DNA of 64,000 nucleotides, taken from the NCBI GenBank assembly GCA_016721825.1, contig JADKHI010000001.1, positions 434,001 to 498,000 of the forward strand. The letters run 5' to 3'. The notes under the pieces are model-generated. The model did not search any database, was not told the origin of the DNA, and was given only the letters and a program-made list of their open reading frames with translations. Positions 51,460 to 60,618 of this stretch are shown in pieces. Position 1 is the stretch's first letter; each line of letters opens with the position of its first letter. The DNA comes from Flavobacteriales bacterium. GTDB taxonomy: Bacteria > Bacteroidota > Bacteroidia > Flavobacteriales_F > PHOS-HE28. The translations under genes were made by a program, and so were the position numbers.

Positions 51460-53430
51460 ATGAAGAACCGATCGATCGTACCGTTTGTCGCTGGCCTGGC
51501 CCTATTGGCAGCTTGCGGACAACCGGAGAAGAAAGCCGAGGTCAAGCTCGAACCGCCTCCAACCATCCCCATGGAGGACTTCTTCAAGAACCCGGAGAAG
51601 AGCGGCTTCCGCATCAGTCCCGACGGCCAGTACTTCGCTTACCGCGCGCCATGGAAAAGTCGCATGAACATCTTCGTGCAGAAGGTTGGCGACACCACAG
51701 GCACACAAGTAACGACCGACACCGTTCGTGACATCGGTGGCTACTTCTGGAAAGGGGACCGCCTGTTGTACAGCCGCGATATCAACGGTGACGAGAATTT
51801 CATCGTGTTCAGCACCAGCATCGATGGTAAGGATGCCAAGGCCTTGACCCCTGAAAAAGGTGTTCGTGCCGGTATCATGGACGACCTGCACAACGTACCG
51901 GGAATGGAGCAGACGGTAATGGTGCAGATGAACCAGCGCAACCCGCAGGTGTTCGACCCCTACCTCTGCAACATCGTGACCGGTGAACTGAAGCCCTTGT
52001 ATGACAACAGCAAGGAGAACTTCGAGAACTGGATGACCGACCACTCCGGCGCCATCCGCTTCGCCACCAAGACCGACGGCACCGATAACGTGACCTACTA
52101 CCGCGCCAGTGAGAAGGAGCCCTTCTCCGAGTACATGCGCACCGGTTACAAGGACAGCTGGAACCCCTTGATGTTCACGTTCGACAACAAGAACCTGATC
52201 GTGAGCCACAACCTCAACGGCCGCGACAAGACCGCCGTGGTGGAATGGGACCTCGCAGCCAAGAAAGAGACCAAGCTGCTGCACGAGAACGCTGATTTCG
52301 ATGTGAGCGGTGTGGACTACAGCCGTAAGCGCCAAGTGCTGACCATGATCACCTGGGAAGGCGTGAAGGCCGAGAAGAAGATCCTCGACGACAAGACCAA
52401 GGCCCTCTACACCTTCCTCGAAGGCAAGTTCCCCGGCTATGAAGTAGCGGTGGCCAGTGAGAGCGACGACGAGACCAAGCGCACCATCTGGGTGGGCAGC
52501 GACAAGGTGACGGGCCGTTTCTACTACCACCAGGACGGTTCAGACGATCTGAAGCTGCTGTGCGACCGCACGCCTTGGCTGAAAGAGGATCAGCTCGCCG
52601 ATATGGAGCCCATCACCTACACCAGCCGCGACGGTCTGACCATCCATGGATACCTCACCCTGCCGAAGGGCCGGGCCAAAGAGAACCTGCCCCTGGTCGT
52701 GAACCCGCACGGTGGTCCCTGGGCACGCGATGGCTGGGGCTTCAACAACGAAGCACAGTTCCTTGCCAACCGCGGCTATGCCGTCCTGCAGATGGACTTC
52801 CGCGGTAGCACCGGCTACGGTCGCAAGCATTGGGAAGCGAGCTTCAAGCAGTGGGGCAAGACCATGCAGAACGACATCACCGACGGCGTGGACTGGCTGG
52901 TGAAGCAAGGCATCGCCGATCCCAAGCGCATCGCCATCTATGGTGGTAGCTACGGTGGCTACGCCACGCTCGCGGGTATCACCTATACACCTGATCTGTA
53001 CGCTTGTGCAGTGGACTACGTGGGTGTGAGCAACCTGTTCACGTTCATGAATACCATCCCACCTTATTGGGAGGCTTGGCGCAAACAGATGTACGAGATG
53101 GTCGGCGACCCCGCCAAGGACAGTCTGGCCATGCGCGAAGCCAGCCCGGTATTCCACATGGACAAGGTGAAGTGCCCACTGTTCATCGCGCAGGGCGCCA
53201 ACGACCCCCGTGTGAACAAGGACGAAAGCGACCAGGTGGTGGCGGCCCTCAAAGCCCGTGGCATCGAGGTCGAGTACATGGTGAAGGACAACGAAGGACA
53301 CGGCTTCCACAATGAGGAGAACCGCTTCGACTTCTATGGCGCCATGGAGAAGTTCCTGGACCAGCATATCGGTAGCGGCTACAAGGGTGCGGCCGCAGCG
53401 GACAGCACAGCTGCGAAGAAGGCAGCATAG
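51460..53430 (+). CDS. S9-family prolyl oligopeptidase-type lipoprotein peptidase
   Basis: 656 residues. The signal peptide ends in lipobox LAAC (Cys19), so it is probably lipid-anchored. The N-terminal beta-propeller spans about 40-400. The catalytic domain has GGSYGGYATLAG (Ser497), NDPRV (Asp582) and GHGF (His614), the S9 triad in the usual order. It likely degrades proline-containing peptides at the periplasmic face of a membrane. It ends in an Ala/Lys-rich tail. A terminator follows at 53452. Confidence 0.95.
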   Translation: MKNRSIVPFVAGLALLAACGQPEKKAEVKLEPPPTIPMEDFFKNPEKSGFRISPDGQYFAYRAPWKSRMNIFVQKVGDTTGTQVTTDTVRDIGGYFWKGDRLLYSRDINGDENFIVFSTSIDGKDAKALTPEKGVRAGIMDDLHNVPGMEQTVMVQMNQRNPQVFDPYLCNIVTGELKPLYDNSKENFENWMTDHSGAIRFATKTDGTDNVTYYRASEKEPFSEYMRTGYKDSWNPLMFTFDNKNLIVSHNLNGRDKTAVVEWDLAAKKETKLLHENADFDVSGVDYSRKRQVLTMITWEGVKAEKKILDDKTKALYTFLEGKFPGYEVAVASESDDETKRTIWVGSDKVTGRFYYHQDGSDDLKLLCDRTPWLKEDQLADMEPITYTSRDGLTIHGYLTLPKGRAKENLPLVVNPHGGPWARDGWGFNNEAQFLANRGYAVLQMDFRGSTGYGRKHWEASFKQWGKTMQNDITDGVDWLVKQGIADPKRIAIYGGSYGGYATLAGITYTPDLYACAVDYVGVSNLFTFMNTIPPYWEAWRKQMYEMVGDPAKDSLAMREASPVFHMDKVKCPLFIAQGANDPRVNKDESDQVVAALKARGIEVEYMVKDNEGHGFHNEENRFDFYGAMEKFLDQHIGSGYKGAAAADSTAAKKAA

Positions 53431-53451
53431 CCCGGCCGACCTGACACTTCT

Positions 53452-53489
53452 GAGCGGCGCTCCTCATTCGGGGGGCGCCGCTCTATTTT
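53452..53489 (+). terminator. Rho-independent terminator of the S9 peptidase gene
   Basis: GAGCGGCGC (53452-53460) pairs with GCGCCGCTC (53475-53483), a 9-bp GC stem, followed by TATTTTC. The T-rich tail is also the -7 box of the next gene. Confidence 0.75.
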
Positions 53490-53491
53490 CG
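53484..53491 (+). promoter_or_regulatory. Candidate -7 box TATTTTCG inside the terminator tail
   Basis: TATTTTCG matches TAnnTTTG at all but one position and ends 4 nt before the DinB-like gene ATG at 53496, so transcription would begin at the start codon. Confidence 0.4.
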
Positions 53492-53495
53492 GGCC

Positions 53496-54002
53496 ATGGA
53501 GCGCGATGCCTTGACCATGGAGGTGATCCACCAATCGGTGCGCCGGTTGCGTGAAGGACAGGAACGGATCCACCATTGTGTTGGACTGGTGGACGATGCA
53601 CAGCTCTGGCATCGTGCGAACCCGAACGTGGTAAGCGTTGGCAATCTCATCCTGCACTTGACCGGCAACGTAGGCCAATGGATCAACGCCACTCTGGGAG
53701 CACGGCGCGACGATCGACAACGGCAGCAGGAGTTCGACCTCGCCGAAATGGACCGGCGGCAGTTGCTCGAACGGTTGGACTCCGCGCTCGTCTCCGCCAT
53801 CGATGTGATCGGGGGGCTCTCAACCAAGGACCTCACGCGCTCTTGGAACGTGCAGGGCTTCCAAGAGTCGGGGTTGGCCATCGTGCTTCATGTAGTGGAG
53901 CACTTCAGTTACCATGTGGGACAGATCACCTTGCACACCAAATTGCTGAAAGACGTGGATACCGGGTACTATGCCGGTCAGGACCTGCAGCGCAAAGGCT
54001 GA
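53496..54002 (+). CDS. DinB/DUF1572-like metal-binding four-helix protein
   Basis: 168 residues with helices and three His in the positions of the DinB metal site: His54 in ILHLTGNVGQW, and the pair in VLHVVEHFSYHVGQI near residues 132-140. The family is related to mycothiol- or bacillithiol-type transferases; the exact reaction is not known. The start codon follows a possible -7 box by only 4 nt. Confidence 0.83.
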   Translation: MERDALTMEVIHQSVRRLREGQERIHHCVGLVDDAQLWHRANPNVVSVGNLILHLTGNVGQWINATLGARRDDRQRQQEFDLAEMDRRQLLERLDSALVSAIDVIGGLSTKDLTRSWNVQGFQESGLAIVLHVVEHFSYHVGQITLHTKLLKDVDTGYYAGQDLQRKG

Positions 54003-54111
54003 TCGTTTCGGGGGCGAACTCATACACCGCCATCGCCCAGCTCAACGTCATGTTCATGGCTCACGCCGGAAAGCTCCCTAGAATGGAACGAACCCTATGG
54101 GCTTCAATGTG

Positions 54112-54139
54112 TTGTAGCAAGGACCGATGGCTTAACTTG
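54112..54139 (+). promoter_or_regulatory. Candidate -33/-7 promoter for the CotH gene
   Basis: TTG (54112-54114), 18 nt, then TAACTTG (54133-54139), ending 29 nt before the ATG at 54169. The spacing fits the Bacteroidota pattern although the -7 box is one T short. The 166-nt gap holds nothing else convincing. Confidence 0.4.
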
Positions 54140-54168
54140 CACGGCACCACCGAACCGAACGAACTGCC

Positions 54169-56931
54169 ATGAAGATGACCAAGGCCCTGTTCCTGATGGG
54201 CTTCCTCAGCGCCATGCCGCGCCTGCAGGCGCAGGTTCTGGTGAACGAGGTGTGCGCCTCGAACATGAGCGTGAACGCGGACAACAATGGGGAGTTCGAG
54301 GACTGGATCGAGCTGTACAACACCACAGGGGCCGTGGTGGACATCAGCGGTTGGTGGTTGAGCGACAACGCTTCGAACCCGCAGAAATGGGCCGTTCCCG
54401 CTGGCACCATCGTACCTGCCAACGGACATCGCATCGTGTTCTGCAGTGGTCGTGATGTTTCCGGTGGCGGCTTCCTGCATACCAATTTCAAGATCACACA
54501 GAGCGATCAGGACCATGCGGTGCTTTCGAACCCCGGTGGCACCATCATCGACGACTTCGCCTTCACCTTGGGGAACCGCTGCCAGACCGACCATAGCCGT
54601 GGTCGCGTGACCGATGGATCACCCACCTGGGCACTCTTCACCACACCCACGCCCAACGCCCCCAACACCGGATCGAGCAGTGAGTACGTGGCCCGGCCCA
54701 TGCTGAGCCCCGGCGCTGGTTTCTACAGCGGCACACAGAACGTTACCATCACCTGCCCAACACCCGGTGCCACCATCCGGTACACCCTCGACGGAACCGC
54801 ACCAACCGCTGCCTCCACGGCCTACGCAGGTCCCGTCGCGATCGGCGCGACGACCGTGCTGCGCGCAGCCTGCTACAGTGCCACGCCTGGGGTGCCTGCC
54901 AGCTTCATGGAGACCAATACCTACTTCATCAACAGCAACCACACGGTGGCGGTGCTCAGCATTTCCGGTGACGAGTTGAACGACCTGCTGGAGAACGGGA
55001 ACGGTGGCATACGGCCACTGGGTTCATTCGAGTATTTCGGACCGGATGGCATCTTGCGGGACGAAGCCATCGGCGAGTTCAACGAGCACGGACAGGACAG
55101 CTGGGCCTATGGCCAGCGAGGCTTCGATTACGTGGTGCGCGACCAGACCGGCTATAACGATGTGCTGCACTATCCCATCTTCCGCACCAAGACCCGCGAC
55201 AAGTACCAACGGGTCATCGTGAAGGCGGCAGCGGGTGACAACCTCACCTTCGGACCTGGGCAACCTGCGCACATCCGCGATGCTTACGTGCAGGCCCTCA
55301 GCCAGGTAGGCGGCCTTGCGGTGGACGAGCGTAGCTACGAGCCTGCGGTGCTCTATCTGAACGGCGACTACTGGGGTGTCTACGACCTGCGGGAAAAGGT
55401 GGACGATGCGGACTTCACCAAGACCTACTACGACCAGGACGAGAACAACCTGCAATACCTGAAGACCTGGGGCGGCACCTGGAGCGAATACGGTGGTGCC
55501 CAGGCCCAGACGGACTGGGACAACCTACGTGCCTATATCAATACCAACAATATGGGCGATCCCACCGCCTTCGCTTATGTGGACAGCCTGTACAACTGGG
55601 AAAGTCTCATCGACTACTTCTGCATCAACAGCTACACGGTCTGCGCCGACTGGCTCAACTGGAACACGAGCTGGTGGCGCGGCATGGACCCCAATGGCGA
55701 TAAGAAGAAATGGCGCTACACCCTCTGGGACATGGACGCCACTTTCGGGCACTACACCAACTTCACCGGCATCCCTGACCAGACCGCGGACGCTGACCCC
55801 TGCAACGCCGAACAACTGCCGGACCCCGGCGGTCAGGGCCACACCGAGATCCTCACCAAGCTCCTGGCAGAGAACCAGATGGTGCACGATCACTACGTGA
55901 ACCGCTACATCGACCTGGGTAACACCTTGTTCAGCTGCCCCAACATGATCTCCTTCCTGGATAGCTTGGTGGCATTGATCGACCCGGAAATGCCTGCCCA
56001 GTGCGCTCGTTGGGGAACACCTTATGCCACCTGGCAGGCCAACGTTCAGAACATCCGTGACTTCATCAACACCCGCTGTGTCACCATCGACTCCGGCCTG
56101 GTGGATTGCTACAACCTGGCGGGGCCTTATCCCGTGGTCTTCCAGGTGGACCCGCCGCTCAGTGGCCAGATCCAGATCAACTCCGTTGCTCCACCGACCT
56201 ACCCGTTCCAGGGTGATTACTTCGGTGGCATCAACACCACATTGGCGCCCCTACCTTCAACAGGATGGGTCTTCAGCCATTGGTCCTCGAACAATCATCC
56301 CTTCACCCCTTCGGTGAACGATTCGCTGGTGACGCTGGACTTCGCGGGTTCCGACACCATCATCGCGCACTTCATTCCGCCCATCTCCTATGATGTGGTG
56401 CTGATGGTCGATCCGCCGGGCTCCGCGCGCATGGAGTTCAACAGCGTGCTTCACTCCACCTTCCCGGTCACCGTGCAGGTTCCGGAGGGGATCGCGATCC
56501 CCATGGAGGTGTTCCCAGAACAGTATTTCGACTTCCTGTACTGGGAGATCCGGCACAATTACGCCAATTCGAACGACAGCACGCTGGACACCCTACAGGT
56601 CACCTTTTACGAGGGCGATACGATCATCGCGCACCTTCAACCCCAGGACTATACCTACTACGTGCCGAACGCCTTCAGTCCGAACGGTGATGGCTACAAC
56701 GATGTGTGGCAACCCTGGGCCAATGTGGTGGACCTGGAGACCTTCAACCTGCGGATCTACGACCGTTGGGGGGAAGTACTGGTGGAAACGAAGGATCCCA
56801 TGGGCAGTTGGGATGGCACGGTGAACGGCACCTTGGTGCCTGGGGGAGTGTTCGCGTTCCACGCCAGCGTACAGGAAGGCATCACCAAGAAGAAGCATGA
56901 GGTCTACGGTCATGTGACCGTTATCCGCTAA
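54169..56931 (+). CDS. CotH-kinase-like T9SS type B surface protein
   Basis: 920 residues with a signal peptide (about 1-22, MPRLQAQ). In order: a lamin-tail domain (about 25-135; NEVCASNMSVN, WIELYNTTGAVVDISGWWL), a chitobiase/hexosaminidase-C-like domain (about 165-245), a CotH kinase-like domain (about 255-640; VIVKAAAGDN, YLNGDYWGVYDLREKVD, ending near the TPYATWQ segment), two InlB-like beta repeats (about 655-740 and 742-825; DPPLSGQIQINS and DPPGSARMEFNS), and a gliding-motility-type C-terminal domain (YVPNAFSPNGDGYNDVW onwards). The type B C-terminus means export by T9SS. CotH proteins phosphorylate extracellular proteins; whether it is active here is open. Confidence 0.9.
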   Translation: MKMTKALFLMGFLSAMPRLQAQVLVNEVCASNMSVNADNNGEFEDWIELYNTTGAVVDISGWWLSDNASNPQKWAVPAGTIVPANGHRIVFCSGRDVSGGGFLHTNFKITQSDQDHAVLSNPGGTIIDDFAFTLGNRCQTDHSRGRVTDGSPTWALFTTPTPNAPNTGSSSEYVARPMLSPGAGFYSGTQNVTITCPTPGATIRYTLDGTAPTAASTAYAGPVAIGATTVLRAACYSATPGVPASFMETNTYFINSNHTVAVLSISGDELNDLLENGNGGIRPLGSFEYFGPDGILRDEAIGEFNEHGQDSWAYGQRGFDYVVRDQTGYNDVLHYPIFRTKTRDKYQRVIVKAAAGDNLTFGPGQPAHIRDAYVQALSQVGGLAVDERSYEPAVLYLNGDYWGVYDLREKVDDADFTKTYYDQDENNLQYLKTWGGTWSEYGGAQAQTDWDNLRAYINTNNMGDPTAFAYVDSLYNWESLIDYFCINSYTVCADWLNWNTSWWRGMDPNGDKKKWRYTLWDMDATFGHYTNFTGIPDQTADADPCNAEQLPDPGGQGHTEILTKLLAENQMVHDHYVNRYIDLGNTLFSCPNMISFLDSLVALIDPEMPAQCARWGTPYATWQANVQNIRDFINTRCVTIDSGLVDCYNLAGPYPVVFQVDPPLSGQIQINSVAPPTYPFQGDYFGGINTTLAPLPSTGWVFSHWSSNNHPFTPSVNDSLVTLDFAGSDTIIAHFIPPISYDVVLMVDPPGSARMEFNSVLHSTFPVTVQVPEGIAIPMEVFPEQYFDFLYWEIRHNYANSNDSTLDTLQVTFYEGDTIIAHLQPQDYTYYVPNAFSPNGDGYNDVWQPWANVVDLETFNLRIYDRWGEVLVETKDPMGSWDGTVNGTLVPGGVFAFHASVQEGITKKKHEVYGHVTVIR

Positions 56932-56950
56932 CTGTTCGACACGATCTTTG

Positions 56951-56977
56951 GAGAGCCTCGGATCATCCGGGGCTCTC
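56951..56977 (+). terminator. Hairpin terminator after the CotH gene
   Basis: GAGAGCCTCGG-ATCAT-CCGGGGCTCTC gives an 11-bp stem with one G.T pair, 19 nt after the stop, followed by TCATTTC. Confidence 0.7.
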
Positions 56978-57010
56978 TCATTTCACGCGTATTATCTTGT
57001 CGTTCAGTAT

Positions 57011-57024
57011 GTTGAATAGTCAAC
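57011..57024. repeat. GTTGA-ATAG-TCAAC inverted repeat in a long leader
   Basis: Five-bp arms separated by 4 nt, in the 198-nt gap upstream of the DUF4397 gene. A TATCTTGT box is at 56993-57000, which would put this repeat in the leader about 105 nt before the ATG. Function unknown. Confidence 0.3.
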
Positions 57025-57129
57025 AGCGCCTGACTGACCATACAGCTGTTCAATCATATTCGCATGATGCATGAACAATATCATGGCATGCCTGTTTACC
57101 CTCTACGAACTACGACAACCCAAAAACCC

Positions 57130-59547
57130 ATGAACCGGAAACTGACCCTTGGACTGACCGCTGCCCTATCGCTGGGCGCGGGTTCACTGTCGGCGCAATT
57201 CGCGCGACTGCAAGTGATCCACAACTGCGCTGACCTCGCCGCCGCCCAGGTGGATGTGTGGTATGATGGCGCTTTGCTGCTGAACGACTTTGCGTTCCGC
57301 AGCGCATCACCCTTCATCGACGCCCCGGCTGGCGTGGACTTTACCGTGAGCATCTGTGCCCCGAACAGCACGGACCCCAGCAACCCGCTCTTCCAACAGG
57401 TGTTCAACCTGGCCGATGGCGGCACGTACATCGTGGTGGCCAGCGGCATCGTAAGCCCCTCTGGCTATGCACCGGCCCAACCCTTCACATTGGAAGTGTT
57501 CGGTCAGGCCCGTGAAGCGGCGGCTGGTGGAGCAGGGAACACCGACGTCCTCGTGTTCCATGGCTGCACCGATGCGCCCACCGTTGATGTGGTAGAGACC
57601 TCGGTACCGGCCGGCACGATCGTGGATGATGCATCCTACACGGACTTCGCCGGATATCTGGAGCTTGGTACTGCGGATTATGCGCTAGATGTGCGCGACG
57701 CGACCGGCACCGTTACCGTAGCCTCCTACCTGGCACCGCTGCAGACCTTGGGTCTGGGTGGTTCCGCCATCACCGTACTTGCCAGCGGTTTCCTCGACCC
57801 TTCCGTGAACAGCAACGGACCGGCTTTCGGCCTCTACGCTGCGTTACCCGCTGGTGGCCCGTTGGTGGCACTGCCCACCCCGCCCCAGTTCGCGCGCTTG
57901 CAGGTGATCCACAATTGTGCGGACCTCGCTGCCACCCAGGTAGACGTATGGTACGACAACACCTTGCTGCTGGATGACTTCACCTTCCGCAACGCGTCCC
58001 CTTTCATCGATGCCCCGGCCGGCGTGGACTTCACCGTCAGCATCTGTGCCCCGAACAGCACCGACCCCAACAGTCCCCTCTTCACCCAAGTATTGAACCT
58101 GGCAGCCAACGAGACCTACATCGCTGTGGCAAGTGGCATCGTCAGCGCAACCGGATACAGCCCTCTGCAACCCTTCACCCTGGAGGTGTTCGCCCAAGGC
58201 CGTGAGACCGCTGCCGGTGGCGCTGGCAACACGGATGTGCTGGTGTTCCATGGCAGCACCGATGCCCCGACCGTGGATGTTTACGAATCCGGCATCCCTG
58301 CTGGAACCATCGTGGACAATGCGGCCTACACGGACTTCGCTGGTTACCTCGAACTGGGCACTGCGGACTATACCCTGCAAGTGCGCGATGAGAACCAGTC
58401 GACCATTGTTGCCGCTTACAGTGCTCCCCTGCAGACCTTGAGCCTCGGCGGAACCGCGATCACCGTGCTTGCCAGCGGCTTCCTCGACCCTTCCGCGAAC
58501 AGCAACGGCCCTGCCTTCGGTCTGTGGGTGGCACTGCCTGCCGGTGGTCCCCTGGTGGCCCTGCCCGCTGCTGCTATCCCCGGTGCGCGCATTCAAGTGA
58601 TCCACAACAGTGCTGACCTGGCCGCCGCGGAAGTTGACGTGTACCTGAACGGTGGCTTGTTGTTGAACGACTTCGCCTTCCGCACTGCCACGCCCTTCGT
58701 GGATGTGCAGGCCGGCATCGATCTCGAAGTGGCCATCGCTCCTTCCACCAGCTCCAGCGTTGCTGACGCCCTCGCCACCTTCACCTACAACCTGGCCGAC
58801 GGAGAGAACTACACGCTGGTAGCCAATGGTATCGTGAGCGCTTCCGGCTACAGCCCTGTGCAGCCCTTCGACATCTACGTGTACGCCGGTTCACGTGAAG
58901 CAGCGACATCGGGCGCCACGAATACGGACGTGCTCGTGTTCCACGGTGCCACCGACGCTCCGGTCGTGGACGTCGCGGAGACCGCGGTGCTTGCCGGTGC
59001 CACGCTCGTTGATGACCTGGCGTACGGCGAATTCGATGGCTACCTCGAAGTGCCTACCAACGACTACGTGCTGGAGGTGCAACTGTCCGATGGAACACCC
59101 GTGGTGGCCTACCAGGCTCCCCTTTCCGCCTTGGGTTTGGATGGTGCCGCACTGACCGTTCTCGCCAGCGGTTTCCTGACCCCCGCGAACAACAGCAACG
59201 GTGCCGCCTTTGGTCTTTGGGTGGCCCTTCCAGCCGGTGGCGACCTCGTTGAACTGCCCCTCTACACGGCGGTGAACGAGAACAGCCTTGTAGCGAACGT
59301 TACCGCATGGCCGAACCCCGCGAACGACGTGCTCAACGTATCCATCGACAGCAAGCGTCTTGCACAGGCTGACCTTCGCCTGACGGATGTGACCGGTCGC
59401 ACGGTGCGCACGATCCCTGCCACCACGCTTGCTTCGGGTAACAACCGCTTGACCGTGGACGTGAACGGTCTGGCAGAGGGCCTCTACCAGCTCAGCATCG
59501 CCGGTGAGGGTGCCGTCAGCACCATTCCGGTGCAGGTGGTGCGCTGA
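57130..59547 (+). CDS. Triple DUF4397-repeat T9SS type A secreted protein
   Basis: 805 residues from ATG 57130, with a signal peptide ending AGSLSAQ (residue 22). Three DUF4397 units of about 230 residues follow, beginning at residues 23, 253 and 486, each with (F)ARLQVIHNxADLAA, LLLNDF, LVFHGxTDAPxVDV, YxDFAGYLEL and VLASGFLDP. The units are very alike in sequence. The end, from AWPNPANDVLNVSI to the last residues (VSTIPVQVVR), is a type A sorting domain. DUF4397 repeats are beta-rich modules of surface proteins; no enzyme domain was seen. A terminator follows at 59572. Confidence 0.92.
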   Translation: MNRKLTLGLTAALSLGAGSLSAQFARLQVIHNCADLAAAQVDVWYDGALLLNDFAFRSASPFIDAPAGVDFTVSICAPNSTDPSNPLFQQVFNLADGGTYIVVASGIVSPSGYAPAQPFTLEVFGQAREAAAGGAGNTDVLVFHGCTDAPTVDVVETSVPAGTIVDDASYTDFAGYLELGTADYALDVRDATGTVTVASYLAPLQTLGLGGSAITVLASGFLDPSVNSNGPAFGLYAALPAGGPLVALPTPPQFARLQVIHNCADLAATQVDVWYDNTLLLDDFTFRNASPFIDAPAGVDFTVSICAPNSTDPNSPLFTQVLNLAANETYIAVASGIVSATGYSPLQPFTLEVFAQGRETAAGGAGNTDVLVFHGSTDAPTVDVYESGIPAGTIVDNAAYTDFAGYLELGTADYTLQVRDENQSTIVAAYSAPLQTLSLGGTAITVLASGFLDPSANSNGPAFGLWVALPAGGPLVALPAAAIPGARIQVIHNSADLAAAEVDVYLNGGLLLNDFAFRTATPFVDVQAGIDLEVAIAPSTSSSVADALATFTYNLADGENYTLVANGIVSASGYSPVQPFDIYVYAGSREAATSGATNTDVLVFHGATDAPVVDVAETAVLAGATLVDDLAYGEFDGYLEVPTNDYVLEVQLSDGTPVVAYQAPLSALGLDGAALTVLASGFLTPANNSNGAAFGLWVALPAGGDLVELPLYTAVNENSLVANVTAWPNPANDVLNVSIDSKRLAQADLRLTDVTGRTVRTIPATTLASGNNRLTVDVNGLAEGLYQLSIAGEGAVSTIPVQVVR
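57196..59270 (+). repeat. Three tandem 690-nt coding repeats (DUF4397 units)
   Basis: Repeat 1 begins at 57196, repeat 2 at 57886 (exactly 690 nt later) and repeat 3 at about 58579 (693 nt). Repeats 1 and 2 remain close at the DNA level, for example GTGAGCATCTGTGCCCCGAA against GTCAGCATCTGTGCCCCGAA; repeat 3 is more diverged. Confidence 0.85.
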
Positions 59548-59571
59548 TCCGCATCGCTCACACTTCAACTT

Positions 59572-59601
59572 GGAAGAGGCCTTCTCCGGAAGGCCTCTTC
59601 C
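59572..59601 (+). terminator. Perfect 12-bp hairpin after the DUF4397 gene
   Basis: GGAAGAGGCCTT-CTCCGG-AAGGCCTCTTCC. The stem is perfect but no U-run follows, so termination strength is uncertain. Confidence 0.65.
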
Positions 59602-59638
59602 CGTTGAAAGGCCGCTCCGAACCAATCGCAGCATTCCT

Positions 59639-59666
59639 TGTTATTCCCCTAAGAAGTTAACATTGT
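59639..59666 (+). promoter_or_regulatory. Candidate promoter of the CarH-like regulator
   Basis: TTG (59639-59641), 17 nt, then TAACATTG (59659-59666), close to the Bacteroidota -33/-7 consensus, giving a leader of about 55 nt. A CarH-type repressor could bind across this site. Confidence 0.4.
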
Positions 59667-59724
59667 CCGATCTTCGCCGAGAGCTGATCGAACAGCAAGT
59701 CCCCTTCCGTTGAGCAGTCCGTAC

Positions 59725-60618
59725 ATGTCCCAATTCAGCATCAGCGACCTGGAAGGGTTCTCTGGCGTCAAGGCTCATACAATTCGTGTTTGGGAGCGCC
59801 GATACAACCTGCTCGCTCCGGACCGCACCGGGACCAACTACCGCACGTATTCCCTCGAAGAGCTGAAGACGATCCTGAACGTGGCCTTCCTCGTGGGCCA
59901 CGGGATCAAGATCAGCAAGGTGGCGGAAATGACCGGCGAGGACCGTGCGACCAAGGTGCGCGAGCTCTCCCATCTGCGATCCGAGAACGGCGACACGTTG
60001 AACAGCTTGAAGCTGGCCATGCTCAGCTTCGACGAGACGCTCTTCCGCTGGGCCTCCCGGCAATACCAGGAGAAGGAGGGATTCAACGCCTTGGTGGAGC
60101 GCGTGTATGTGCCGCTTCTCGAACACATCGGCCACCTCTGGCATTCCGGGACGATCTGCCCCTCACAGGAGCACTTCATCAGCAACCTGATCCGCCACCG
60201 CATCATCGCGGAGACCGAACTGCTTCCCCTCTCCGACCGAAATGAACGCCTGTTCGTCCTCTTCCTCCCTTACCAGGAGATCCATGAGCTGGGGCTCCTG
60301 TACACCAACTACGTGTTGCGCTTCCGTGGCTTCCGCACGCTTTACCTCGGCCAGAGCGTACCCACTGAAGATCTGCAGCAAGTGACCGGCATGTTCGATG
60401 GGCCCATCACGTTCATCGGCTTCAGTACCTCCTTCCCTGCTCCTGAAAAGCTCCAGGGCTTCCTGAACACCCTGCGCGAACTGGTGCCCGATGTTCGCCA
60501 TCAGTTCTGGTTCTCCGGATCGCAGGTGAACCGGACGGAGGGCCTCGTTCAACCGGTCGGCTTCAGGCTGTTCGCGCACATCAACGAGCTGCTCGGCGCA
60601 TTGGGGCAACCCTCTTAA
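59725..60618 (+). CDS. MerR-family B12-binding regulator, CarH-like
   Basis: 297 residues from ATG 59725; a TTG 5 codons upstream is less likely. Residues 1-72 are a MerR winged helix (FSISDLEGFSGVKAHTIRVW, RTYSLEELKTI). Residues about 90-175 form a helical cobalamin cap with W139, E149 and H150 in the Wx9EH pattern of CarH AdoCbl receptors. A Rossmann B12 domain follows with EIHELG (ExHxxG, His187) as the lower axial ligand position and YLGQSVP nearby. In CarH, darkness allows AdoCbl-driven DNA binding and light releases it. It is convergent with the GlcD-type gene (4-nt overlap). No carotenoid or photolyase genes are nearby. Confidence 0.88.
   Translation: MSQFSISDLEGFSGVKAHTIRVWERRYNLLAPDRTGTNYRTYSLEELKTILNVAFLVGHGIKISKVAEMTGEDRATKVRELSHLRSENGDTLNSLKLAMLSFDETLFRWASRQYQEKEGFNALVERVYVPLLEHIGHLWHSGTICPSQEHFISNLIRHRIIAETELLPLSDRNERLFVLFLPYQEIHELGLLYTNYVLRFRGFRTLYLGQSVPTEDLQQVTGMFDGPITFIGFSTSFPAPEKLQGFLNTLRELVPDVRHQFWFSGSQVNRTEGLVQPVGFRLFAHINELLGALGQPS

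Noticed and set aside
54051..54173. A 40-codon plus-strand frame before the CotH gene.
   Set aside because: It spans the probable promoter (54112-54139) and runs into the CotH start; composition and context do not support a product.
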